NCBI GenBank assembly: GCA_964383855.1
Contig: CAYLIP010000008.1
Coordinates: 1 to 53,263 of the forward strand
Length of the DNA stretch: 53,263 nt
Source: CAZHAC01 sp964383855
GTDB lineage: Bacteria > Chloroflexota > Dormibacteria > Dormibacterales > Dormibacteraceae
Direction of reading: 5' to 3'
The translations under genes and the position numbers were made by a program. The notes beneath the pieces were generated by a model. It did no database searches. It was not told the DNA's origin and worked only from the letters and a program-made list of their open reading frames with translations. How positions within the stretch are numbered: position 1 is the stretch's first letter; each line of letters opens with the position of its first letter. Positions 1 through 6,684 of the stretch are shown here, one piece after another.

Positions 1-318
1 GGCGAGCGGATCTCGGTCGACACCATCCCCCTGGTCGGCGAGGAGAGGCTGGCCGATGCCGTGCGCGCCGTCGCCCGCCTGCACCGCGCTCGGGTGCTGG
101 TGCTGGCCGGGGCGCTGATGGGCGGCGAGATCACCGAGGCGGTGCGCGAGATCCAGCGGGCGGGCATCCTCGTGGTCTCGCTCTCGATGGCGGGCTCGCT
201 GCCGGAGGCGGCCGACCTGGTCGTCACCGACCCGCTGGAGGCGGGCGTGATGGCGGTGATGCTGATCGCCGACACCGCGCGCTTCTCCATCGACAAGGTC
301 CGCGGCCGGCGCTTCTAG
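1..318 (+). CDS. Unknown protein, C-terminal part (5' truncated)
   Basis: The reading frame is open from the first base and ends at the TAG at 316-318, giving the last 105 residues of a protein whose start lies outside the window. The visible part alternates hydrophobic strands and helices (VLVLAGALMGG, GILVVSLSMAG, DLVVTDPLEAGVMAVMLI), which looks like an alpha/beta fold of Rossmann or response-regulator type. The end is basic (DKVRGRRF). I do not recognise the family. No membrane segment or catalytic motif is obvious, and no function is proposed. The codon pattern matches its neighbours and argues that the frame is real. Confidence 0.6.
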   Translation, partial: GERISVDTIPLVGEERLADAVRAVARLHRARVLVLAGALMGGEITEAVREIQRAGILVVSLSMAGSLPEAADLVVTDPLEAGVMAVMLIADTARFSIDKVRGRRF

Positions 319-400
319 TGCAGGGGTTCGGATACGGCCTGCCCGCGGATCGGCGCACGCGGCCGCGGGCCTGCGGGATTTGCCGGAAGGCGGGCACCCG

Positions 401-1084
401 ATGCTGAGCGGTCTGGCCGCCGTGGATTGGACGGCGCTCTCCCACGCCCACGGGGTGGCCGTGGACGTGCCCGACCAGCTGCGCGCGGTCGCCGAGGGGG
501 GCCGGGCAGAGGCCGAGCAGGCGCTCTACGAGCTCTACGGCAGCCTCTGGAACGACGGCCGGACTCACTCGGCGACGGCGGCGGCGATCCCCTTCCTGGT
601 CGAGATCGCGGCCGCCGGCGAGGTCGAGCCGGCGCGGCGAGTCGACGTCCTGGTCCTTCTCGCGCGCATCGGCGCCGCGAGCGCCGGCGCGGCCGCGGAC
701 CGGCAGCGAGTGGCCGAGCACCTCGACGCTTCGCGGTCCGAGCTGGCGCCGCTTCTGGACGCGCCCGACCCCGACCTCCGCGCCGCCGCCGCGGGGCTGG
801 CCGGCGCCTTCTCCTCCCCGCCACGGGCCTGGGCGCGCCGGCTGAGAGAAATGGCAGATTCGGAAACCGACCCCGTGGTCGCCGCCCATTACTCGGTGGC
901 GGCGGCCCTAGCCGACGGTCGCCAGCCCGATCTCAAAGTCGTGGACCTCGCGGCTTCCCACGATCCCTACCTCTGGGACTGGAAGGCCTCACGCCTAGAG
1001 GGGCTGGCCGGGCTCCGGGTGTCCAAGCGCGCGGCGCTCGACCTCTCGATGCGGCTCACCGAACTGGCCCTGGAGCGGGTCTAG
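401..1084 (+). CDS. HEAT-repeat-like hypothetical protein
   Basis: A 227-residue alanine-rich, all-helical protein. Repeated helix pairs such as TAAAIPFLVEIAAAG and DLRAAAAGLAGAF resemble HEAT/armadillo repeats, which usually serve as protein-binding scaffolds. The ATG at 401 is chosen over an in-frame TTG at 380 because GGAAGG at 385-390 lies about 10 nt before it. No signal peptide or membrane span is visible. Its stop at 1082-1084 is followed after only 10 nt by the first copy of the intergenic element family. The partner of the scaffold is unknown. The assignment rests on helical periodicity only. Confidence 0.6.
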   Translation: MLSGLAAVDWTALSHAHGVAVDVPDQLRAVAEGGRAEAEQALYELYGSLWNDGRTHSATAAAIPFLVEIAAAGEVEPARRVDVLVLLARIGAASAGAAADRQRVAEHLDASRSELAPLLDAPDPDLRAAAAGLAGAFSSPPRAWARRLREMADSETDPVVAAHYSVAAALADGRQPDLKVVDLAASHDPYLWDWKASRLEGLAGLRVSKRAALDLSMRLTELALERV

Positions 1085-1094
1085 CGTAAAAAAG

Positions 1095-1252
1095 TGACCC
1101 CGACGGACCGCCTCGATGGCTCCGGCCCAAACCTTGCGGTTCCAACCGGCTCCCTCGCGCGCTTCCCTCGGGGCCGACGCGAAGATTAGCGTTGGCGAAC
1201 GGGCGCCGCAAGGCCGGAAAATCCGTTCGCCGCCTGGCCACTGGAAGTAGCC
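1095..1252 (+). repeat. Intergenic element family, copy 1 (158 nt)
   Basis: Begins with TGACCCCGACGGACC, preceded by an A6 tract, and ends in GGAAGTAGCC. The middle box TCCCTCGGGGCC starts 69 nt in and is complementary to the 5' box, giving a closing stem of about 12 bp with C-C and A-C mismatches. The GTTCGCCGCC box starts 130 nt in. Between them lie the purine boxes GCGAAGATTA and CGCAAGGCCGGAAAAT. The spacing matches copies 2, 4 and 5. It fills the gap between two plus-strand genes. It may be a structured RNA or a small non-autonomous repeat; sequence alone does not decide. Confidence 0.8.
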
Positions 1253-1288
1253 GCGGTTCATCCACAACCGCTCAACCTTGGAGGCCGC

Positions 1289-1639
1289 ATGTTCGAGCAG
1301 GTGAGGACCCATCGCGGTCACGTCATCAGGCGTCGAGAACCGGGGTTCGAGTTCACGCCGATGCTGCTGGGAAAGATCAGCGCCTACCTCGTCGTCCCGC
1401 CACAGGCCGACCCCGCGGTGTTCGCTTTCATGTTTCCCTTCCCGGAGCTGGATCGCCGGCCCGCGCCGCTCGACGAGGGAAGGCTTGCCGACCTGGCGCT
1501 GAGCCGGATCACGGCCGCCATCGACGATGGAGCGGTCATCCCGGGCCAGCAGCGGACGTATGAGCTCCGGGGCGAGATCTGGCAGGAGGTCGAGGCACCT
1601 CGATGGTGGATCTCGACCGCCCGGCCGCCCGCGGGCTGA
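1289..1639 (+). CDS. Small protein of unknown function
   Basis: A 116-residue protein starting at the ATG at 1289, with TTGGAGG at 1278-1284 as a well-placed ribosome binding site. The sequence has no transmembrane segment, a proline-rich middle and a tryptophan-rich end (EIWQEVEAPRWW). I do not recognise the family. It is bracketed by intergenic element copies 1 and 2, so it may travel with or be transcribed together with them. The ribosome binding site and GC3-rich codon use support it as a real gene. Confidence 0.5.
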   Translation: MFEQVRTHRGHVIRRREPGFEFTPMLLGKISAYLVVPPQADPAVFAFMFPFPELDRRPAPLDEGRLADLALSRITAAIDDGAVIPGQQRTYELRGEIWQEVEAPRWWISTARPPAG

Positions 1640-1652
1640 GCCGGAATAGAAA

Positions 1653-1809
1653 TGGCCCCGACGGACCTTCGCAGGGGAACTGGCAGGGGTCTTGCGACCT
1701 CACCTGAACCCTCGCTCCCGTCCCTCGGGGCCGTCGCCAAGACTAGGGGCGGCGGGGCATCCAGCGCAACGCCGAAATTCAGTTCGCCGCCAGGCGACTC
1801 GGAGTAGCC
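1653..1809 (+). repeat. Intergenic element family, copy 2 (157 nt)
   Basis: Starts TGGCCCCGACGGACC and ends GGAGTAGCC. The middle box TCCCTCGGGGCC starts 68 nt in and GTTCGCCGCCAGGCGAC 129 nt in. The interior differs strongly from copy 1 while box spacing is kept. The third base of the 5' box is G instead of A, which turns the A-C mismatch of the closing stem in copies 1, 4 and 5 into a G-C pair. It lies 13 nt after the stop of the 116-residue gene and upstream of the ABC1 kinase gene. Confidence 0.8.
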
Positions 1810-1858
1810 CATCCGTCCTCCACCGGTTGCGGCAATTTCTGCACCGATTCCAGCAGTT

Positions 1859-1883
1859 TATGTGATATCGTGACTATCACATA
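1859..1883. promoter_or_regulatory. Perfect 9-bp dyad before the ABC1 kinase start
   Basis: TATGTGATA (1859-1867) and TATCACATA (1875-1883) are perfect inverted repeats separated by 7 nt and end 3 nt before the ATG at 1887. The size and position fit an operator for a dimeric helix-turn-helix repressor. The TGTGA and TCACA half sites are 11 nt apart instead of 6, so this is not a CRP-type site. AT content is well above the surrounding sequence. The regulator is not identifiable here. Confidence 0.6.
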
Positions 1884-1886
1884 GAA

Positions 1887-3545
1887 ATGGGCATCGCCAT
1901 CCATCCGCGCGTTCTCAAGCGCTATCGCGACATCGCCGGCCTGCTCCTGAAGTACGGCAACTCCGACCTGGTGCGCCAGGCCGGCCTGGAGAGCGCGCTG
2001 GGCGGACTCAGCGACGAGAGCGCCGAAAGCGCCGCCCACCCCGAGGCGCAGGATCTCGCCGACGACCTGGAGCGCCTGGGACCCACCTTCATCAAGCTCG
2101 GCCAGCTTCTCTCGACGCGGCCCGACCTGCTCCCCGAACCCTACCTCGAGGCCCTGCTGCGCCTGCAGGACCGCGTCGAGCCATTTCCGATGTTCGAGGT
2201 GGAGGAGATCGTTCAGTCCGAGCTGGGCGTGCGCATCTCAAAGGCTTTCGCCGAGTTCGACGAGGTCCCGATCGCCGCCGCCTCGCTGGGCCAGGTGCAT
2301 CACGCCGTGATGCGAGACGGGCGGCACGTGGCGGTGAAGGTCCAGCGCCCGCACATCCGCAAGCAGGTGGCCGACGACCTGGAGGCGCTGGGCGAGATCG
2401 CGAGCTTTCTCGACATGCACACCCGCACCGGCCGGCACTTCCAGTTCGCCGCCATGTTCGACGAGTTCCGGCGCTCGCTGATCCGCGAGCTCGACTACCG
2501 GAACGAGGCTCGCAACCTGGTCGCCATCGGCCAGAACCTGGCCGGATTCGAACGCATCCTGGTGCCGGCGCCGATCGACGACTTCACGACTTCGCGCGTC
2601 ATCACCATGGAGTACGTCAAGGGCCGCAACATCAGCCGCCTGGGACCGCTGGCCCGCCTCGAGCTCGACGGCGGGGCCCTCGCCGAGGAGCTGTTCCGCG
2701 CCTATCTCAAGCAGATCCTGACCGACGGTCTCTTCCACGCCGACCCCCACCCGGGAAACGTCCTGATGACGCCCGACCACAGGATCGCCCTGATCGACCT
2801 GGGCATGGTCGCGCGGATCGCGCCGGGCACGCAGGAGAACCTGCTGCAGCTGCTGATGGCGGTCGCCGAGGGTCGGAGCGATGATGCCGGCCGGATCGCG
2901 GTGCGGATCGGCCAGCGCACCGACGACTTCGACGCCGACGCCTTCCAGCGCAAGGTGACCGAGCTGGTCGGCGAGCACCAGCAGACGACCCTGAACCAGA
3001 TCGAGGTCGGCCGGGTGGTGCTCGAGGTGACCAACCTCTCGGGCCGCAGCGGCCTCCGGCTTCCGATCGAGCTGACCATGCTCGGCAAGGCCCTCCTGAA
3101 CCTCGACCAGGTCGCCTGGCAGCTCGACCCCGGCTTCGACCCCAACGCGACCATCCGCAAGGTGGCTCCGCAGCTGATGGAGGAGCGGCTTCGCCACGAT
3201 CTCTCCCCCGGCAATCTCTTCAGCAGCGTGCTCGAGATCCGCGACGTCCTGATGCAGATGCCGGGACGGGTGAACCGGATCATGGACGCGGTCGCCAACA
3301 ACGACATCGAGCTGCGGGTCCACGCCATCGACGAGACGCGGCTGCTGGCCGGGATGCACAAGATCGCCAACCGGATCACGGTGGGCCTCGTGCTCTCGGC
3401 CCTGATCATCGGCGCCGCCCTTCTTATGAGGGTCGAGACGCCGTTCAAGATCATGGGCTATCCGGGGCTGGCCATCGTCTGCTTCCTGCTGGCGGCGGGC
3501 GGCGGGCTTGTGCTCCTGGCCAGGATCCTGTCCGACGACGTGTAG
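1887..3545 (+). CDS. ABC1/UbiB-family protein kinase-like protein
   Basis: A 552-residue member of the AarF/UbiB/ABC1 family of atypical kinases, which in other bacteria support isoprenoid quinone or lipid metabolism at the membrane. Visible family features are FIKLGQLLSTRPDLLP near residues 68-83, AAASLGQVHHA near 130-140, the invariant lysine of VAVKVQRP near 151, FHADPHPGNVL near 283-293 and the metal-binding DLG at 304-306. Two hydrophobic segments at the C-terminal end (about 505-550) would anchor it. The start ATG at 1887 directly follows a strong palindrome, so it is probably controlled at its own promoter. There are no quinone biosynthesis genes next to it. The exact substrate is unknown. 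Confidence 0.9.
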   Translation: MGIAIHPRVLKRYRDIAGLLLKYGNSDLVRQAGLESALGGLSDESAESAAHPEAQDLADDLERLGPTFIKLGQLLSTRPDLLPEPYLEALLRLQDRVEPFPMFEVEEIVQSELGVRISKAFAEFDEVPIAAASLGQVHHAVMRDGRHVAVKVQRPHIRKQVADDLEALGEIASFLDMHTRTGRHFQFAAMFDEFRRSLIRELDYRNEARNLVAIGQNLAGFERILVPAPIDDFTTSRVITMEYVKGRNISRLGPLARLELDGGALAEELFRAYLKQILTDGLFHADPHPGNVLMTPDHRIALIDLGMVARIAPGTQENLLQLLMAVAEGRSDDAGRIAVRIGQRTDDFDADAFQRKVTELVGEHQQTTLNQIEVGRVVLEVTNLSGRSGLRLPIELTMLGKALLNLDQVAWQLDPGFDPNATIRKVAPQLMEERLRHDLSPGNLFSSVLEIRDVLMQMPGRVNRIMDAVANNDIELRVHAIDETRLLAGMHKIANRITVGLVLSALIIGAALLMRVETPFKIMGYPGLAIVCFLLAAGGGLVLLARILSDDV

Positions 3546-3571
3546 CCGCCAGGCGCGCACGTGTGGAAAAG

Positions 3572-3746
3572 TCGCCAACAGGACGGTGCTGCGGGCCGTC
3601 GCCAGCCGGCGCCGGCACTGCCCAAGCGGCTGTGGCCCGGCGCCCGTGAACGTTTACCTCAGGGGCCGTCGGGTATTGTAGGCGGCCGCTTCGAGCGGCC
3701 CGCAAGACCCGAAAACAAGTTCGCAGCCAGGCTACCGCGAGTGGCC
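3572..3746 (+). repeat. Intergenic element family, degenerate copy 3
   Basis: This part of the 408-nt gene-free stretch resembles the other copies but is eroded. It has AAAAGTCGCC near 3568, ACCTCAGGGGCCGTC near 3656 in place of the middle box, and CGAAAACAAGTTCGCAGCCAGGC (conserved purine box plus the third box) followed by GAGTGGCC at its end. The 5' box and the complementarity with the middle box are largely lost. An extra GC-rich hairpin, GGCCGCTTCGAGCGGCC at 3683-3699, sits inside. It is directly followed by copy 4, which makes a tandem pair behind the ABC1 kinase gene. Confidence 0.5.
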
Positions 3747-3792
3747 CGGCGGCGGCCCCGCAGACTGTGGAAAAGCCCGGGAAAAATAGGAA

Positions 3793-3949
3793 TGACCCCG
3801 ACGGACCAAGGCTGCGGAACCGGCCTCGACCTTTCGGCTTCGCCCGGCCCCCTCGCCCGTATCCCTCGGGGCCGGAGCGAACTTTAACGGCGCGTTAATG
3901 GCTCCGCAACCGCGAAAATCGGTTCGCCGCCAGGCTCTGGAAAGTAGCC
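3793..3949 (+). repeat. Intergenic element family, copy 4 (157 nt)
   Basis: Starts TGACCCCGACGGACC and ends GGAAAGTAGCC. The middle box TCCCTCGGGGCC starts 69 nt in and GTTCGCCGCCAGGC 129 nt in. The purine boxes are GCGAACTTTA and CGCAACCGCGAAAATC. It runs up to 5 nt before the stop codon of the convergent SDR gene, so it cannot be a leader of a downstream gene. This is the best evidence that the family is not a simple 5'-UTR riboswitch. Confidence 0.8.
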
Positions 3950-3953
3950 TTTC

Positions 3954-4745
3954 TCAGCTCTCTCGAGGCGGAGTGGCGGGGCCGTACACGAGGTGCATGC
4001 CGGCGTCGACGATCACGTCCGAGCCGGTCACCATGTCCATGCCGAGCAGCCCCATCACGACCTGCGAGACCTGTTCGGGCGTCACCACCGAGCGCAGGGG
4101 CGCGGTGGCCGCAAAACTCGACTCCTGCTGCTCGGCCGCCTCATCGCCCGAGCGCTGCCGGAACCAGCGGGTGGCGACCAGCCCTGGCGAGACCGAGTTG
4201 ACCCGGACCTCCGGCGCCAGCACGCGGGCCAGGATGCGCGTCATGTGGGTGACGCCGGACTTTGACACGCCATACGGGATCGAGGATCCGCCGGGCAGTT
4301 GGCCGGCGATCGACGACACGTTCACGATCGCTCCGCGCGCCTTGCGGAGCTCGGCCGCCGCCGCCCGGCTGCACTGGAACGTTCCCCGCACGTTGACGCC
4401 GAGGATCTCGTCCCACGCCTCCTGGTCGGCCGCCTCCAGGTCGGCGTGCGGGATGACGCGGGTGGTGCCCGCGTTGTTGATCAGGACATCGAGACGGCCG
4501 AAGCGATCGACCGCGGCCGCGACCAGGGCCCGGCAGCCGGCGTCGGATGCCACGTCGGCCTGCTGGACGATGGCGTCGGCGCCCAGGCCGGCGGCCAGCT
4601 GAGCCGTCTGCTCGGCATCGGCCTGCGAGCGGGAGTAGTTGACGACCAGACCCCGCACGCCGGCCCGGGCAAGGTCGAGGCAGACGGCGCGGCCGATACC
4701 GGTGCCGCCGCCGGTGACGATCGCCACGGCGCCCTTGAGGTCCAT
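3954..4745 (-). CDS. SDR-family oxidoreductase
   Basis: A 263-residue classical short-chain dehydrogenase/reductase. It shows the cofactor motif TGGGTGIG near residues 11-18, NNAG near 90, the catalytic serine in NVSSIAG and the YxxxK pair in YGVSKSG. The end VIVDAGMHLVYG matches the family. These enzymes oxidise or reduce alcohols and ketones with NAD(P)H in the cytosol; the substrate cannot be read from sequence. The ATG at 4745 is favoured over longer frames because the family motif begins at residue 5. Only 16 nt separate it from the divergent gene at 4762, and it converges on element copy 4. Confidence 0.85.
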   Translation of the reverse strand: MDLKGAVAIVTGGGTGIGRAVCLDLARAGVRGLVVNYSRSQADAEQTAQLAAGLGADAIVQQADVASDAGCRALVAAAVDRFGRLDVLINNAGTTRVIPHADLEAADQEAWDEILGVNVRGTFQCSRAAAAELRKARGAIVNVSSIAGQLPGGSSIPYGVSKSGVTHMTRILARVLAPEVRVNSVSPGLVATRWFRQRSGDEAAEQQESSFAATAPLRSVVTPEQVSQVVMGLLGMDMVTGSDVIVDAGMHLVYGPATPPRES

Positions 4746-4761
4746 GCCAGTATTACAGCGT
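4746..4761. promoter_or_regulatory. 16-nt shared divergent promoter space
   Basis: The whole gap between two divergent ATG codons. It holds TATTAC (plus strand, 5 nt before the ATG at 4762) and TGTAAT (minus strand, 6 nt before the ATG at 4745). No Shine-Dalgarno fits on either side. Both transcripts are probably leaderless. Confidence 0.45.
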
Positions 4762-5166
4762 ATGCCGCTCCCACTCGAACAAGCGCAGCGCCTGGTCGAA
4801 GCAGCCCACGCTCGGGCGGCCGCAGACGGCCTCCGGGTGGCCGTGGCCGTGGTCGACGAGGGCGGTACCCTGATCACCCTCTCCCGGATGGACGGCGCTC
4901 CGCCGCTCGCCTCCCAGATCGCTGAGGCCAAGGCGGTCGGAGCGGCGCTCTGGCACCGGGACGGCGATTCGCTGGCCGAGGTTTACCAGCAGCGCGCCAA
5001 GTTCTTCGAACAGGTCGACCGCCTGGTGAGGGTTCCCATGGTGCCGGGTCTGGGATCGCTCCTGATCCGCCGCGATGGAGGCGTGCTGGGCGCCGTCGGC
5101 GTCAGCGGGGCCGCGCCCGAGCAGGACAAGGCCTGCGCGCAGGCCGGCCTCGACTCAATCGCGTAG
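4762..5166 (+). CDS. GlcG/HbpS-like heme-binding protein (DUF336)
   Basis: A 134-residue protein with the GlcG/HbpS fold signature: LEQAQRLVEAAHARA at the N terminus, VAVAVVDEGGTLITLSRMDGAP in the first third, GAVGVSGAAPEQDKACAQAGL at the end. Members bind heme or small molecules or act as sensors, and are usually soluble. The ATG at 4762 gives the family-typical N terminus. It lies divergently 16 nt from the SDR and is followed by the convergent LigT-like gene, whose 3' end overlaps it by 12 nt. No signal peptide is visible. The specific ligand is unknown. Confidence 0.8.
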   Translation: MPLPLEQAQRLVEAAHARAAADGLRVAVAVVDEGGTLITLSRMDGAPPLASQIAEAKAVGAALWHRDGDSLAEVYQQRAKFFEQVDRLVRVPMVPGLGSLLIRRDGGVLGAVGVSGAAPEQDKACAQAGLDSIA

Positions 5167-5700
5167 GGGATAGCGCTCGAGCACCCTGTAGACGGGCGGC
5201 CGGCTGCCGTGCAGCTCGGAGCGGTAGAGGATGAACTCCTCTGCCCGCCACGGCGGCAGCTCCGGCGGCGGCGGGAGCGCGGGCATCGGCGCACCCCGCC
5301 GATCCCGGGCGCGGGCCAGGGTCACGTGTGGGCGGAAGCGCCGCGTTTGGGGGTCGAGCCCGGCTTCGCGGCAAGCCGCCTCGCAAGCGCCGGCGAGCAC
5401 GGCCGCCTCTTCGATGCCGCCGGCCAGCCCGAGCCAGATCACCGAGGCCCGGCGGCTGCCGAAGCTTCCGCGCTCACCCAGCCGGGCCTCGAAGGGCGGC
5501 CGCCGGATCTCGCCCAGGCGCGCCGCCAGCCGGGCGGCCGCCTCCTCGGGCAGATCACCCGCGAAGCGCAGCGTCAGGTGAAGGCTCTCCGGCGCGACCC
5601 ACCGAAAGCCGGGCGCGGCGCGCGCGCAGAGCGCCAGGTGCGCGGCCATGGCGACGCGGTGACCGTCGGGCAGCGCAAGCGCGGCAAAGGCCCGTATCAC
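5155..5700 (-). CDS. thpR: RNA 2',3'-cyclic phosphodiesterase (LigT/ThpR family)
   Basis: A 181-residue 2H phosphoesterase. Both catalytic HxT motifs are present, HLTL near residue 41 and HVTL near 124, separated by the usual distance. The family opens 2',3'-cyclic phosphates of RNA to 2'-phosphates in the cytosol. The GTG at 5700 is preferred to an upstream ATG at 5733 because the family begins with a short strand (IRAFAALAL) and TATCGT lies 8 nt upstream. The alternative start would run into the divergent gene. The role in tRNA or RNA repair is inferred from the family. Confidence 0.85.
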   Translation of the reverse strand: MIRAFAALALPDGHRVAMAAHLALCARAAPGFRWVAPESLHLTLRFAGDLPEEAAARLAARLGEIRRPPFEARLGERGSFGSRRASVIWLGLAGGIEEAAVLAGACEAACREAGLDPQTRRFRPHVTLARARDRRGAPMPALPPPPELPPWRAEEFILYRSELHGSRPPVYRVLERYPLRD

Positions 5701-5708
5701 CGGAAAGG

Positions 5709-5716
5709 ACGATACT
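5709..5716. promoter_or_regulatory. Overlapping -10 boxes of a divergent pair
   Basis: GATACT (5711-5716, plus strand) lies 7 nt before the GTG at 5724. TATCGT (5714 to 5709, minus strand) lies 8 nt before the GTG at 5700. The two boxes physically overlap, so transcription in one direction should exclude the other. Confidence 0.45.
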
Positions 5717-5723
5717 CGTGGCG

Positions 5724-5957
5724 GTGAGGGCAAGCGCTCTGGCAGCGTTCGTCATGGGCGGCTTCGCAATGCTGATCGGCCTCGGATGGATCTTCGGCGC
5801 TGTGTCCACCCGGCGCCGCCGAAGCGAGATCTCCCCCACCTATACCGCCGCCGGTGGCGCCGCCTACAGCGTCTTCCAGTTCGGCTGCGCCGCCATCATG
5901 ATCCTGCTCGGCATCGGGCTGATCGTCGGGATGCTGATCGAAGGCGGCCTGCGCTGA
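5724..5957 (+). CDS. Small two-helix membrane protein
   Basis: A 77-residue protein with two hydrophobic segments (ALAAFVMGGFAMLIGLGWIF and AAIMILLGIGLIVGMLIEGG) joined by a basic, polar loop containing STRRRRSE. Another in-frame GTG at 5718 would add two residues; 5724 fits the -10 spacing better. Its TGA stop overlaps the probable CTG start of the transglycosylase gene (CTGA at 5954-5957), so the two are likely translationally coupled and may act together at the envelope. The family is not recognised. Confidence 0.6.
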   Translation: MRASALAAFVMGGFAMLIGLGWIFGAVSTRRRRSEISPTYTAAGGAAYSVFQFGCAAIMILLGIGLIVGMLIEGGLR

Positions 5958-6667
5958 TCCTTCGCAACCTGCTGCGAGCGGCTATCGCGGCGGTGCTCGC
6001 AGCCGGCGTCGTCGCCGCGGCCGGGCTCTACCTGTACACCCCCTCGGCCACCGACCTGGAACCGCGCGTTGCCACCATCGCCACCGGCGTGGGCCAGCCG
6101 GTGGTGACGCCGGCGGACGTTCCCGAGGTGATGGGGCAGGCCATGGTCGCGATCGAGGACGAGCGGTTTTACTCTCACCACGGCCTCGACAGCGTGGGCC
6201 TGCTCCGCGCCGCCTGGGTCGACGTCTCGCGGCTCTGCGCCTGCGAGGGCGGTGCCACGCTGACCCAGCAGCTGGCCGACGTCGTCTACTACGACCGCAC
6301 CAACCACTTTTTGCGCAAGTTCCCCAGCATGGTGGTCGCGCTCCGGATCGAGGCCCGCACTCCCAAGGCGCGGATCCTGTCCGACTACCTTTCGGTTGCG
6401 CCGATGGGGCGCGGCGTGGTCGGCGCCCGGCAGGCCTCATGCGTCTATTTCGGCCACGACCTCGGCTCGCTGACGCTCGCTCAAGCGGCGGAGCTGGCGG
6501 GCATGCCGCAGGCGCCGTCCAACTACGACCCCCGCTTCGACCCCGATCGCACCCGGCACCGCCGGAACGTCGTCCTCCTCAAGATGGCCCAGCTCGGCTA
6601 CGCGACCGACGCCCAGGCGCGCGCGGCGATGGCGGAGCCGGTGCTGTCCGCCGGCCCAGGCTGCTAG
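5954..6667 (+). CDS. Divergent monofunctional peptidoglycan glycosyltransferase (GT51)
   Basis: About 237 residues: a short basic N terminus, one membrane helix, then a GT51 domain without a transpeptidase domain. Motif 1 (VAIEDERFYSHHGLD) keeps the catalytic glutamate and GGATLTQQL keeps motif 2. In motif 3 the usual RKxxE reads RKFPS, so the second conserved glutamate is serine, and ILExYLN reads ILSDYLS. The late GRGVVGARQASCVYFG and AELAGMPQAPSNYDP segments are normal. No ATG/GTG/TTG lies at the expected start; CTG at 5954, 9 nt after GAAGG (5940-5944), is chosen. A GTG at 5993 would remove the basic residues. The enzyme may be impaired or specialised. Confidence 0.75.
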   Translation: MILRNLLRAAIAAVLAAGVVAAAGLYLYTPSATDLEPRVATIATGVGQPVVTPADVPEVMGQAMVAIEDERFYSHHGLDSVGLLRAAWVDVSRLCACEGGATLTQQLADVVYYDRTNHFLRKFPSMVVALRIEARTPKARILSDYLSVAPMGRGVVGARQASCVYFGHDLGSLTLAQAAELAGMPQAPSNYDPRFDPDRTRHRRNVVLLKMAQLGYATDAQARAAMAEPVLSAGPGC

Positions 6668-6684
6668 GCACCCCGGCCGGCGGC

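Noticed and set aside
1230..1252. Glutamine riboswitch, because the element family ends in GGAAGTAG
   Set aside because: Only this short string resembles the glnA-type motif. The elements lie behind genes, some before convergent genes, and the rest of the motif is not evident.
1861..1881. CRP/FNR-type binding site at TGTGA...TCACA
   Set aside because: The half sites are 11 nt apart instead of 6, and the dyad extends further outward.
2238..3578. 446-codon minus-strand frame opposite the ABC1 kinase gene
   Set aside because: Composition (His/Asp/Val/Leu-rich) is typical of the antisense of a coding sequence; the plus strand has intact kinase motifs.
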